Assembly (NCBI RefSeq): GCF_012222825.1
Contig: NZ_CP038017.1
Span: 1,488,001-1,552,000 of the forward strand
Direction: 5' to 3'
DNA from: Allofrancisella frigidaquae
Lineage (GTDB): Bacteria > Pseudomonadota > Gammaproteobacteria > Francisellales > Francisellaceae
DNA length: 64,000 nt
Within the stretch, counting starts at the first letter, position 1. Every line of letters begins with the position of its first letter. Position numbers and translations under genes: made by a program. Of this stretch, positions 9,116 to 16,947 are shown in pieces. Under the pieces are notes generated by a model. That model had not been told where the DNA came from and searched no databases. It saw only the letters and a program-made list of their open reading frames with translations.

Positions 9116-10870
9116 ATGTTACCAACGCTTATGTCTGTAGACCTTGCAAGATGGCAGTTTGGTCTAACGGCATCATTTCACTTCTTATTTGTACCTTTAA
9201 CATTAGGTTTAACGTGGATCATATTCACTATGGAGCTTATGTATATAAGAACAGGAAAGGAAGTTTACAAAGACATGGTAAAGTTTTGGGGTAAATTACT
9301 CGGAATAAACTTTGCCTTAGGTATCATTACAGGACTTACTATGGAGTTTGAATTTGGTACTAACTGGTCTTACTACTCTCAATCCGTAGGTGATATTTTT
9401 GGTACACCTCTAGCTATCGAAGGGCTTGCTGCATTTATGCTTGAGTCGACTTTTGCTGGGTTGTTTTTCTTTGGCTGGGATAAGCTATCAAAAAGACAGC
9501 ATTTATTAGCTACTTTTTGTATGGCTATAGGATCAAGCTTCTCAGCTCTTTTAATCTTAGTAGCAAACGGGTACATGCAACACCCTGTTGGTTCTGAGTT
9601 TGTAGCGTCAACTATGAGAATGGAAACTGTTAGTTTATTAGATGTATTTTTAAATCATACTGCTCAAACCAACTTTGGTCATGTAATGACTGCTGGTTAT
9701 ACTACTGCAGCAATGTTTGTTGTAGGAATTAGTGCATACTATATAATTAGAGGTCGCGATCTAGCTTTTGCTAAAAGATCTCTAGGTATAGGACTTGGCT
9801 TTGGCTTAGTGACATGTATCGTTGCGATACTTTTTGGTGATGCAAACGGTGTTGATGTTTTTAAAGTACAACCATTAAAAATGGCTGCTATCGAAGCAGA
9901 ATGGGAAACATCAAAGGCTCCTGCTGCATTTAATGCTGTAGCTTTACCAAGCCAAAAAGAACAAAAAAACAATTACGCTGTCGAAATTCCAGCTGTATTG
10001 GGATTGATAGCAACTCACTCTACAGATGTACAAATCCCTGGCGTTAAAGCAATATTATACGGGAAAATGACAGCTAATGGCTCTAGAGATCCAAACTTTG
10101 CTTACTACAGAAATATAAAAACTGGCATAACTGCTGGTGTTTCTCCGGAAGAAGCCGCTGCTAACCCAAGTATTTATGAAAAAGTCCCTTCTGCTTTAGT
10201 AATGATAAAACAAGGTGGTTTAGCTTATGCAGATCTTCTAAAATGGAGAGAATCTGGTCACAACGATGATAAACCAAACAGTAACTATAAATATTACAAT
10301 AACCCTGAATATCAAAGATATATCGGTTTTGGTAAAATGTTAACACAAGCAGCTACAGAAAAATATGGTGTAGCTGATTCTACAACTATCGCTAAAGCTG
10401 CTAATGACTCAGAGCTAGTTAAATCAGTTGCTACAAACATGGTTCCTGACGTTGCTAGTGTTTTTTGGAGTTTCAGGGTAATGGTATTTATAGGGTTCTT
10501 TATGTTTGGGTTGATAATAGTTGGTCTAATCTTACTAATTAGAAACATTCTAACTAGCAACGCCTTTACTAGGTTTACTTTAAGGATTATGACATGGTCA
10601 ATACCTTTACCATTTATAGCATGTTTAGCAGGATGGTATGTAACAGAACATGGACGCCAACCTTGGACAGTATACAATGAATTACCTACTAGTATTAGCT
10701 CATCTGCTTTAACTTCTATAGATATAGCAACATCTATGGCGATCTTCTTACTAATAGATACTGCTTTATTTGCTGTATTACTATTTTTAATGTTCAAATA
10801 TGCCAAACTTGGCCCTAGTTCACTAGGAACTGGTAAATATCATTTTGAACAAAACAAACAAGATAAATAA
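9116..10870 (+). CDS. cydA: Cytochrome bd ubiquinol oxidase subunit I
   Basis: Membrane quinol oxidase subunit that carries heme b558 and, with CydB, the b595/d centre. It reduces oxygen at high affinity and supports growth under low oxygen. The N-terminal helix contains LARWQFGLTASFHFLFVPLT with the conserved heme-ligand histidine, followed by GKLLGINFALGIITGLTMEF. The C-terminal WYVTEHGRQPW motif is diagnostic. The 584 residues make it longer than E. coli CydA (522); the extra length is mainly in the periplasmic Q-loop region (about residues 250-420). AAGGAG precedes the ATG. cydB follows 14 bp later. Confidence 0.97.
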   Translation: MLPTLMSVDLARWQFGLTASFHFLFVPLTLGLTWIIFTMELMYIRTGKEVYKDMVKFWGKLLGINFALGIITGLTMEFEFGTNWSYYSQSVGDIFGTPLAIEGLAAFMLESTFAGLFFFGWDKLSKRQHLLATFCMAIGSSFSALLILVANGYMQHPVGSEFVASTMRMETVSLLDVFLNHTAQTNFGHVMTAGYTTAAMFVVGISAYYIIRGRDLAFAKRSLGIGLGFGLVTCIVAILFGDANGVDVFKVQPLKMAAIEAEWETSKAPAAFNAVALPSQKEQKNNYAVEIPAVLGLIATHSTDVQIPGVKAILYGKMTANGSRDPNFAYYRNIKTGITAGVSPEEAAANPSIYEKVPSALVMIKQGGLAYADLLKWRESGHNDDKPNSNYKYYNNPEYQRYIGFGKMLTQAATEKYGVADSTTIAKAANDSELVKSVATNMVPDVASVFWSFRVMVFIGFFMFGLIIVGLILLIRNILTSNAFTRFTLRIMTWSIPLPFIACLAGWYVTEHGRQPWTVYNELPTSISSSALTSIDIATSMAIFLLIDTALFAVLLFLMFKYAKLGPSSLGTGKYHFEQNKQDK

Positions 10871-10884
10871 GGAGAGGTAAATAA

Positions 10885-12078
10885 ATGTTATTAGATATTT
10901 TACAAGTTATCTCTTGGCTAGTTGTAGGAGTTTTGATATTTTTAGTAGCTGCTACAGTTGGTTTTGATTTTGGTGTAGGAATTCTAGCTAAATTTGTAGG
11001 CAAAGATGACTATGAAAAAAGAGCTATTATAAACATTGTTGGTCCTACTTGGGATGGAAGCCAGGTTTGGTTTATCACAGCAGGAGGAGCAATTTTTGCA
11101 ATATGGCCTCAAGTATATGCTACTAGTTTCTCTGGCTTATATATTGCGATTTTAGTGGTGTTATGGGGATTATTCCTAAGACCGCCAGCTTTTGAATACA
11201 GAAAAAAAGTCAATAACCAAAAATGGAAGAATTTCTGGGACTGGATGCTAGTTTTAGGTAGTGTAATTCCTATTGTTGTAATGGGAGTTGCTATTGGTAA
11301 TTTGTATCTAGGGTTTCCTATAGCTTATGATGACACAGCAAGATTAACTTATGGTACAATAGTGAATGGACAATACCAATCTATGTGGATTACGTTGCTT
11401 CACCTATTATCACCTTTTGCTTTGTTATTTGGTGTATTTGCTTTAATCATGACTCTTATGCATGGTTCAGCTTACGCAAAATTAAGAACCGCGGGTACAT
11501 TAAGAGATAGATTTAGAAAAGTAACTAACGTATCAGCTATGACTTATATACTAATATTTATAATAGCTGGTATCTGGATTACTTTTATCCCTGGTTATCA
11601 ATATACCCCAAATGCAAACTTAGTAAATATGTCTGATGCTCTGCATCACCCTTTCACATCTGGTACTGTATCTACTAACGATTCTTGGTATTATAATTTT
11701 AACCATGCACATATTTGGATGTGGTTTGCTCCGATATTAGCTGTAGTTGGTGCCTTGCTTGTAATTAAATTTAACAAACAAGATAAAGATGGATTTGCGT
11801 TTCTAGCAAGTACGGCTTCTATATTAGGTGCTATATTAACTGTTGGATTTACACTATTCCCATTTATCATGGTATCTAATGTTGGTGTGCATCAATATAG
11901 CTTAACAATCTGGAACGCTAGTAGTAGTCAAACTTCTTTAATAGGTATTTTGTGTGCTGCAGTGATAATCCTACCCATCATCTTTAGCTATACATTCTTT
12001 GTGTATAAAAAAATGTGGGCTAATGGTCGCAGAACAACTGCCGAAGAAATTAAAGCTAATTCTTTAGAAATGTACTAA
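10885..12078 (+). CDS. cydB: Cytochrome bd ubiquinol oxidase subunit II
   Basis: Structural partner of CydA in the bd oxidase. The sequence has the CydB pattern VGFDFGVGILAKF in the first helices, VGPTWDGSQVWFITAGGAIF and the LWGLFLRPPAFEYR loop. Nine hydrophobic spans are apparent over 397 residues. GGAG precedes the start. It is tightly linked to cydA upstream and to a small cydX reading frame 16 bp downstream, so the three form one unit. Confidence 0.97.
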   Translation: MLLDILQVISWLVVGVLIFLVAATVGFDFGVGILAKFVGKDDYEKRAIINIVGPTWDGSQVWFITAGGAIFAIWPQVYATSFSGLYIAILVVLWGLFLRPPAFEYRKKVNNQKWKNFWDWMLVLGSVIPIVVMGVAIGNLYLGFPIAYDDTARLTYGTIVNGQYQSMWITLLHLLSPFALLFGVFALIMTLMHGSAYAKLRTAGTLRDRFRKVTNVSAMTYILIFIIAGIWITFIPGYQYTPNANLVNMSDALHHPFTSGTVSTNDSWYYNFNHAHIWMWFAPILAVVGALLVIKFNKQDKDGFAFLASTASILGAILTVGFTLFPFIMVSNVGVHQYSLTIWNASSSQTSLIGILCAAVIILPIIFSYTFFVYKKMWANGRRTTAEEIKANSLEMY

Positions 12079-12094
12079 ATAAAGGAGAAAATAT

Positions 12095-12193
12095 ATGTAT
12101 TATTTAGCATGGATAATATCAGCGTTTTTAGCAACTAGTGCTGGCTGCTACGTTGCTAGCAAGATAGATAAAAAAAGAGAAATAGAAAAATAA
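12095..12193 (+). CDS. cydX: Cytochrome bd small subunit CydX
   Basis: This 32-residue reading frame begins MYYLAWIISAFLATSAG and ends with a lysine/glutamate-rich tail. One transmembrane helix near the N-terminus, the M-x-Y-x-A-W-I start and the position directly after cydB match CydX (YbgT), which stabilises the heme centres of bd oxidase in other proteobacteria. A strong site, AAAGGAG (12081-12087), lies 7 bases before the ATG. It is short enough to be missed by automatic calling. Confidence 0.88.
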   Translation: MYYLAWIISAFLATSAGCYVASKIDKKREIEK

Positions 12194-12206
12194 TATTTTT
12201 TAACTC

Positions 12207-13538
12207 TTAAACTATTTCCCAAACACCTCCCACCTGCTTTATTCTCTTAAGACCACTAACAGTGGCTGTTACGTTAAAACTAGGGTGGTCTATTCCTAAT
12301 TTCCCTCCACTTAATACTCCTTGTCTTGCTGTGACAGGCTGGAGTAAATTTGCCTGACGTGGCGCATAATGATTACTATGCATGAGCTTCATCGCTTGCA
12401 TGAAAACATTATCATCAGCTCCAGACCCTTTAAAAGTATTAAAATAAGGAGAGGTGTTCGTAATACCATACCCTTTAAAGGTTCCTGCACCAAAAGTTTG
12501 ATATTCTTTCTTAAAGTTAGTATCACCAGAAACTCTGACTATAATCCTTTCTTCATCGCAATAAACTGGTAAATTAAGCGTGGCAGGATTCCAGAAATTA
12601 GGATAGATAACACCTTTGCAAGACTGGCCATTCCTAATCTTTTGGCATACCTCATCCTTAATATGATAAAAAACTTTGTTAGGGTTATCCTTTAATTTAT
12701 TTGGAATATGAGCGATCAATTCTATAAACACATATATTTTGTTTGGAAATAGTGTGTCTATGAACCTGGATTCTATAGCTATAAAACTAGTCTTAATATT
12801 ATCAACCTGGGTTTCTATAATGTTATGTTTTGTCCAACCTTCACAATCTATACGTTCATAAGAGGTCATGCTTTGTCTGCTATCACTATTTTTAATGGTA
12901 GCAAATTTGCTGAAAGTATATTCATTCATATTAGGCTTAACCTTGATTCTATCAGGAAGCAGATCTGGATTAGTCTCAATGAAAACAATATTTTCTGGGG
13001 TATTGTGACTGTGAAAAAGAGTATTCAGCAGGCTTTCAATACCAGCTAAATTTTTTTGTTCAATTAACACGGGTTTTGTAAGGCTACTATTAAATGGCAT
13101 ATTAACTCGCGGAGTTTCTAATCTCCTATTCTTAATATCTAATACACTAGAATCTTTTTTTTCAAATTTGCCCCAACTGCTATTAGCGAAGTTTGGAACC
13201 GCTTCAGTACTTACTACCCCTATTGAAACTTCACAATCTCTAGATTGAGGACTATTGCTTATAAGAGATTGGTCAAAAGAGTTGCCTAAGTGTTGGCGAT
13301 TCCATGCCGTCATAGGACGACTTGTTATATTTATACCGTCATGTTCTTCTACAATACTATCTGTAGAATATTGCCTATGTAAATTTAATGTTTGTTGATG
13401 GGGTCTAGTAGCAAACTGGGAACTTTTAATTCCTGTTGTCATTTTTTTAGAAGGAAAATATTTATTAAGTGTTTTCTTATGAAAGGAAGCTTTATTTTTA
13501 TTATTTTTATTATTTCCATTACTTCTTGTTTCCACCAT
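12207..13538 (-). CDS. Orphan protein, candidate secreted effector
   Basis: I do not recognise the family. The start is placed at the ATG at 13538-13536 (MVETRSNG...), with GGAGG upstream; an earlier in-frame ATG at 13586 would add 16 residues and overlap this site. The 443-residue product has a polar, low-complexity N-terminal 130 residues rich in Asn, Lys and Ser (for example NGNNKNNKNK), then a more ordered C-terminal half with two cysteine-containing stretches (VCQKIRNGQSCKGVIYPNFW, LPVYCDEERIIVRVSG). No signal peptide or membrane span is seen. Its upstream DNA carries the same bipartite promoter-like element as two other accessory genes. It stands alone between cydX and IS debris. Effector role is inference from context. 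Confidence 0.6.
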   Translation of the reverse strand: MVETRSNGNNKNNKNKASFHKKTLNKYFPSKKMTTGIKSSQFATRPHQQTLNLHRQYSTDSIVEEHDGINITSRPMTAWNRQHLGNSFDQSLISNSPQSRDCEVSIGVVSTEAVPNFANSSWGKFEKKDSSVLDIKNRRLETPRVNMPFNSSLTKPVLIEQKNLAGIESLLNTLFHSHNTPENIVFIETNPDLLPDRIKVKPNMNEYTFSKFATIKNSDSRQSMTSYERIDCEGWTKHNIIETQVDNIKTSFIAIESRFIDTLFPNKIYVFIELIAHIPNKLKDNPNKVFYHIKDEVCQKIRNGQSCKGVIYPNFWNPATLNLPVYCDEERIIVRVSGDTNFKKEYQTFGAGTFKGYGITNTSPYFNTFKGSGADDNVFMQAMKLMHSNHYAPRQANLLQPVTARQGVLSGGKLGIDHPSFNVTATVSGLKRIKQVGGVWEIV

Positions 13539-13577
13539 ACAATACGTCCTCCGTTGTGATGTTATCTCATCAAATTG

Positions 13578-13606
13578 ATAGTACAAATTAAGGATGCTTT
13601 TTCATA
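13578..13606 (-). promoter_or_regulatory. Shared promoter-like element, copy A
   Basis: On the minus strand this reads TATGA-N10-TTAATTTGTA-CTAT, ending 39 bases before the start codon at 13538. The same pattern with the same spacing occurs at 19557-19585 and 53813-53841, each ahead of an accessory gene. The last six bases (TACTAT) could be a -10 box and TATGAA a poor -35, with a 17-base spacer. Confidence 0.55.
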
Positions 13607-13798
13607 GAAGGTGAATTTGATAAGGTATAGATGGTTTTTGACATGTTAGTTTTAGAGTGAGTTAGCCATAAACTACACATTTTCTAATTATTAAAACTTA
13701 CGCTATACGGCATAATTTTTAGTAAACTTATTAAGACCGTTGAGTAAATAGTTTAATTTCACAGCTAGCCCTTGCTTATGAGCAATTTAAGATAAATA

Positions 13799-14214
13799 GA
13801 CCTCTTGCATAACTTGCTGAATTGGTTAAACTTTTTATTTTTATTGGAATGGTGTTGATGAAATTTGAGCAGATTAAAGATGAGTCACCAGAAGGATTTC
13901 GTAGACTTACAGGAGTTAAACGCACTACTTTTACTGTCATGACAATGATATTAAATGAAGCGCAATTCCAACTAAAAGCAAAAGGAGGCAAGCCGAATAA
14001 ATTGTCTATAGAAGATAGGCTGCTTATGGCGCTGGAATATTTACGCGAATATAGAACATATTTTCATATTTCACGCAGCTATGGTCTAAGTGAAAGTGCT
14101 TGTTATCGTAATATACGCTGGGTTGAAGATACTCTGATTAAAGATGGGCAATTCTCATTGCCTGGACGTAAGGCATTATTAAAAAGTGATGTTGACTATG
14201 AGGTTGTACTGATA
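13799..14214 (+). mobile_element. IS5-type insertion sequence fragment, copy 1 (left end kept)
   Basis: The left end (gacctcttgcataacttg, from about 13799) and the first part of an IS5-type transposase remain. Similarity to the second fragment at 41143-41531 runs from about 13820 to tatgaggtt near 14205. Beyond about 14214 the catalytic half is gone, and unrelated DNA leads to the IS256-type element at 14247. It is a dead remnant. Confidence 0.7.
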
Positions 14215-14217
14215 TAG
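13858..14217 (+). pseudogene. Truncated IS5-type transposase (N-terminal part)
   Basis: Residues MKFEQIKDESPEGFRRLTG through LLKSDVDYEVVLI correspond to the N-terminal helix-turn-helix half of IS5-family transposases. The region AKGGKPNKLSIEDRLLMALE and YREYRTYFHISRSYGLSES-like pattern is typical. The DDE catalytic domain that should follow VVLID is absent and a stop occurs at once. In Francisella such elements are known as the ISFtu2 type; the family call is recognition, not a search result. The product is about 119 residues and cannot be an active transposase. Confidence 0.75.
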
Positions 14218-14246
14218 ATAAATCACTATATTTTAGTCACATAAAT

Positions 14247-15586
14247 GGGACTTTCCAAATAAATGTGTAAATTCTTAATTAACCTGCTAGATTATTTCTA
14301 GCGAAATATTAAGGATAGAAACAATGTCTAAGAATAAGAAGTCAGAAGATATTTACACAGCTATTGCAGATCAAATAATAGATTCAGGTGTTGATATTAA
14401 TCAAATGTTTGAGAAAGATGGTTTGCTAAAGCAACTAACAAAACGATTATTAGAAAAAGCACTAGATGCAGAAATGAATAGTCATCTTGGTTATTCAAAA
14501 CACCAAAGGACTAATTCATCAAATGCTAGGAATGGCTATAGTAACAAGACATTAGCTACAGACACAGGTAATTTGGAAATATCAGTTCCACGAGATAGAG
14601 ATAGTGACTTTGAACCTCAAATAGTTCCCAAAAGAGTCACCAAGATAAACGGCTTAGACCAAAAAATTATATCTTTGTATGCTAAAGGTATGAGTACTAC
14701 AGATATCCAACAACAGTTATTTGAGTTATATGATACAAAGATAAGTACAAGCTTTATAAGTGATGTTACAGAAGCTATTATTGATGATGTTAAAGCATGG
14801 CAAAATAGACCTTTAGAGTCAGTTTATCCAATAGTGTTTTTTGACTGTATAGTCGTTAAAGTTAGAGAAGACAAGCATATTATTAATAAAGCTGTGTATG
14901 TGGCTCTTGGCATATCGTTAACTGGTCATAAGGATGTATTAGGTCTTTGGATCAGTCAAAATGAAGGTGCTAAATATTGGCTTAGTGTTTTTACTGAATT
15001 AAAGAATAGAGGCTTACAGGATATATTTATAGCATGTACTGATAATTTAAAAGGCATGTCTGATGCTATACAAGCTATATACCCTGAGACAAAGCATCAG
15101 CTTTGTATCGTTCATCAAATTCGTAATAGTCTTAAGTATGTGCCATATAAAGACAAGAAAGAGGTAGCTAGAGAGTTAAAGAAAATATATGATGCTGATA
15201 CCATTGCAATAGCTCAATCTGAGCTTGATAACTTTGCAAATAAATATGATACTAAATATCCTTTAATTTCAAAGTCATGGATAAATAATTGGGATAATTT
15301 AACTGTATTCTTGCAATATCCTCCAAAAATTCGTAAAGTTATTTACACTACTAATGCGATTGAATCGCTTAATAGCCAGTTTAGGAAAGTCATTAAGAAT
15401 AAAAAGCTATTTCCTAAAGATGACTCTGTTTTCAAATCTTTGTACTTGGCTATAGATTATTTGACTAAAAAATGGTCTATGCCTGTTAAATATTGGAATG
15501 AGGCTATGCCTTATTTCGCTATCGAGTTTGAGCATAGAATTCAGAGATTCATGTAAGTGAATTTACACAGTTAAGTGGAAAGGCTC
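14247..15586 (+). mobile_element. IS256-family insertion sequence, copy 1 (1340 bp)
   Basis: The boundaries come from alignment with the second copy at 50719-52058: both are 1340 bp and the parts I compared are identical. The 28-bp imperfect terminal inverted repeats are gggactttccaaat... (left) and gagcctttccactt... (right, reverse strand), matching at 22 of 28 positions and both containing tgtgtaaattc. No target-site duplication is seen: the left flank is cacataaat and the right flank taaattgtc. This suggests a deletion or rearrangement after insertion. The left side abuts a truncated IS5-type fragment. Confidence 0.9.
14324..15556 (+). CDS. IS256-family (mutator-type) transposase
   Basis: Intact 410-residue transposase that cuts and pastes its element through a DDE active site. 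Candidate catalytic residues are the Asp in VFFDCIVVKV, the Asp in IACTDNLKGMSDA and the Glu in TTNAIESLNSQFR. The cysteine/histidine stretch HQLCIVHQIRNSLKYV is the family hallmark. AAGGAT lies upstream of the ATG. The protein is identical to that at 50749-51981, which implies recent transposition or gene conversion. Confidence 0.95.
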   Translation: MSKNKKSEDIYTAIADQIIDSGVDINQMFEKDGLLKQLTKRLLEKALDAEMNSHLGYSKHQRTNSSNARNGYSNKTLATDTGNLEISVPRDRDSDFEPQIVPKRVTKINGLDQKIISLYAKGMSTTDIQQQLFELYDTKISTSFISDVTEAIIDDVKAWQNRPLESVYPIVFFDCIVVKVREDKHIINKAVYVALGISLTGHKDVLGLWISQNEGAKYWLSVFTELKNRGLQDIFIACTDNLKGMSDAIQAIYPETKHQLCIVHQIRNSLKYVPYKDKKEVARELKKIYDADTIAIAQSELDNFANKYDTKYPLISKSWINNWDNLTVFLQYPPKIRKVIYTTNAIESLNSQFRKVIKNKKLFPKDDSVFKSLYLAIDYLTKKWSMPVKYWNEAMPYFAIEFEHRIQRFM

Positions 15587-15665
15587 TAAATTGTCTAAAT
15601 AAAGTATCAACATCACACCTATATTTTCTTTTATAATGCTTGGCTTGAGCCCACTTTTTCTCTAT

Positions 15666-16830
15666 CTTACTCACCTTACGCATGTTACTTATGAATTTCT
15701 AATTTCATATAGTTGCTTAAGAGCAATAGCATTAGCTCTAACCAAGAGCTTATATTTCAGAGCGAAGTGGTTTAGTGAAGTTTTTATCTTGAGCATTTCT
15801 AGTTTACAAAAAGCCACTAATGAGCAAAAATATGATTTCTTTGAGTTTTCTCAACTTTAGTTGGCGAGGCTGATAAAGAAGTATTTTGCTTAATTGATTT
15901 ATGATAAACCTCTATTTGCCATCTTTTTTGATAGTCATAATATAACTGATTAGAATCTATTTCTAAATCATTTGTTACAAGATATAAAATTCCTTTTGTA
16001 CCGTTTTCGTTTATGAAAATCTTTTTTGTTAAAAGTACAGGGAAATTCATATCTTTAAGCCATATCTTTAAAGATTCTCCATCAGCAATATCAAGTTCAG
16101 AGAGTTTAATAAAATCCTTACTATTTCTAGCATAATCACTCAAGGCAACAACTCTATTTGACTTCATACCAAGTATGAATTTCTTCGATAATGTGTGATG
16201 TATGAAATTCATATTATCTTTAGAGCAAAACCAGCTATCTGCCAAAATATATTTAAACTTAACATGATTAATAACTGCTCGATTTATCATGTTTTGAAAT
16301 ATTTGGTTTTTAGTAACTTTAGATCTTCTTTTATACCGCTTATCTTTTTCATCATAATATCGCTCATCCTTTTTCACTATTTCATAGTCTATAGGAATAG
16401 ATAAATTTGATGTACTAAGCATACATGAGACTATATTAATACCTTTTACATGAACACCTTTAGCATGAGAGTGATGCCAACAGACTATATCATTCTCATC
16501 TGTACTTGGCTTTTCACTAATTGTATCATCCAAACAAAGAACATCGTATTCGCTGTTATGTTTTCTAACTAAAGGCTTTATATATTTCCAAAATTCTAAG
16601 CTTGTTAAATCTGACTTGTTTAAAAACCTTGTTATTTTGTCATGGGATACTTCTTGATCTAATATATCTGATAATTTTGTAGCCGTAGCATACTTAGTTT
16701 GGCTTATAAGATAATCTGTGTATATGTCTAGTAAATCCTTGTCCATTTCTTAGATAATACAATTTTTTTCTATGATCAGTATTCTAAATATCTTTTTAAA
16801 ACTTACAATCTTTTGCGTAAGGTGAGTAAG
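15666..16830 (-). mobile_element. IS4-type insertion sequence, frameshifted
   Basis: A perfect 16-bp terminal inverted repeat, cttactcaccttacgc at 15666-15681 and gcgtaaggtgagtaag at 16815-16830, brackets a frameshifted transposase gene. The element is 1165 bp. No matching direct repeat is seen in the immediate flanks (...tctat before, ttaat... after). It lies about 80 bp from IS256 copy 1, in an IS-dense stretch. Confidence 0.75.
15689..16746 (-). pseudogene. IS4-type transposase, broken by a frameshift
   Basis: The first 309 residues keep the DDE landmarks: Asp in VLCLDDTISEKP, Asp in ILADSWFCSKDNM and Glu in YDYQKRWQIEVYHKSIKQ. After QRNHIFA the frame closes at 15817, but another frame continues seamlessly with SLVAFCKLEMLKIKTSLNHF and ...QLYEIRNS up to a stop at 15689-15691. 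A single lost base near 15826 explains this. The catalytic triad lies upstream of the break, but the C-terminal region is lost, so activity is unlikely unless the frame is bypassed. Confidence 0.8.
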
Positions 16831-16947
16831 TTAATGTTTAAAGATTAATTCAACAGCCTGGATAGGTATTTATTTATAGTTTTTTTTATGCGCCTTTATT
16901 TTACCAATATTACAGCAGCAGTAATTGCTGACTAATTGAATTGTATG

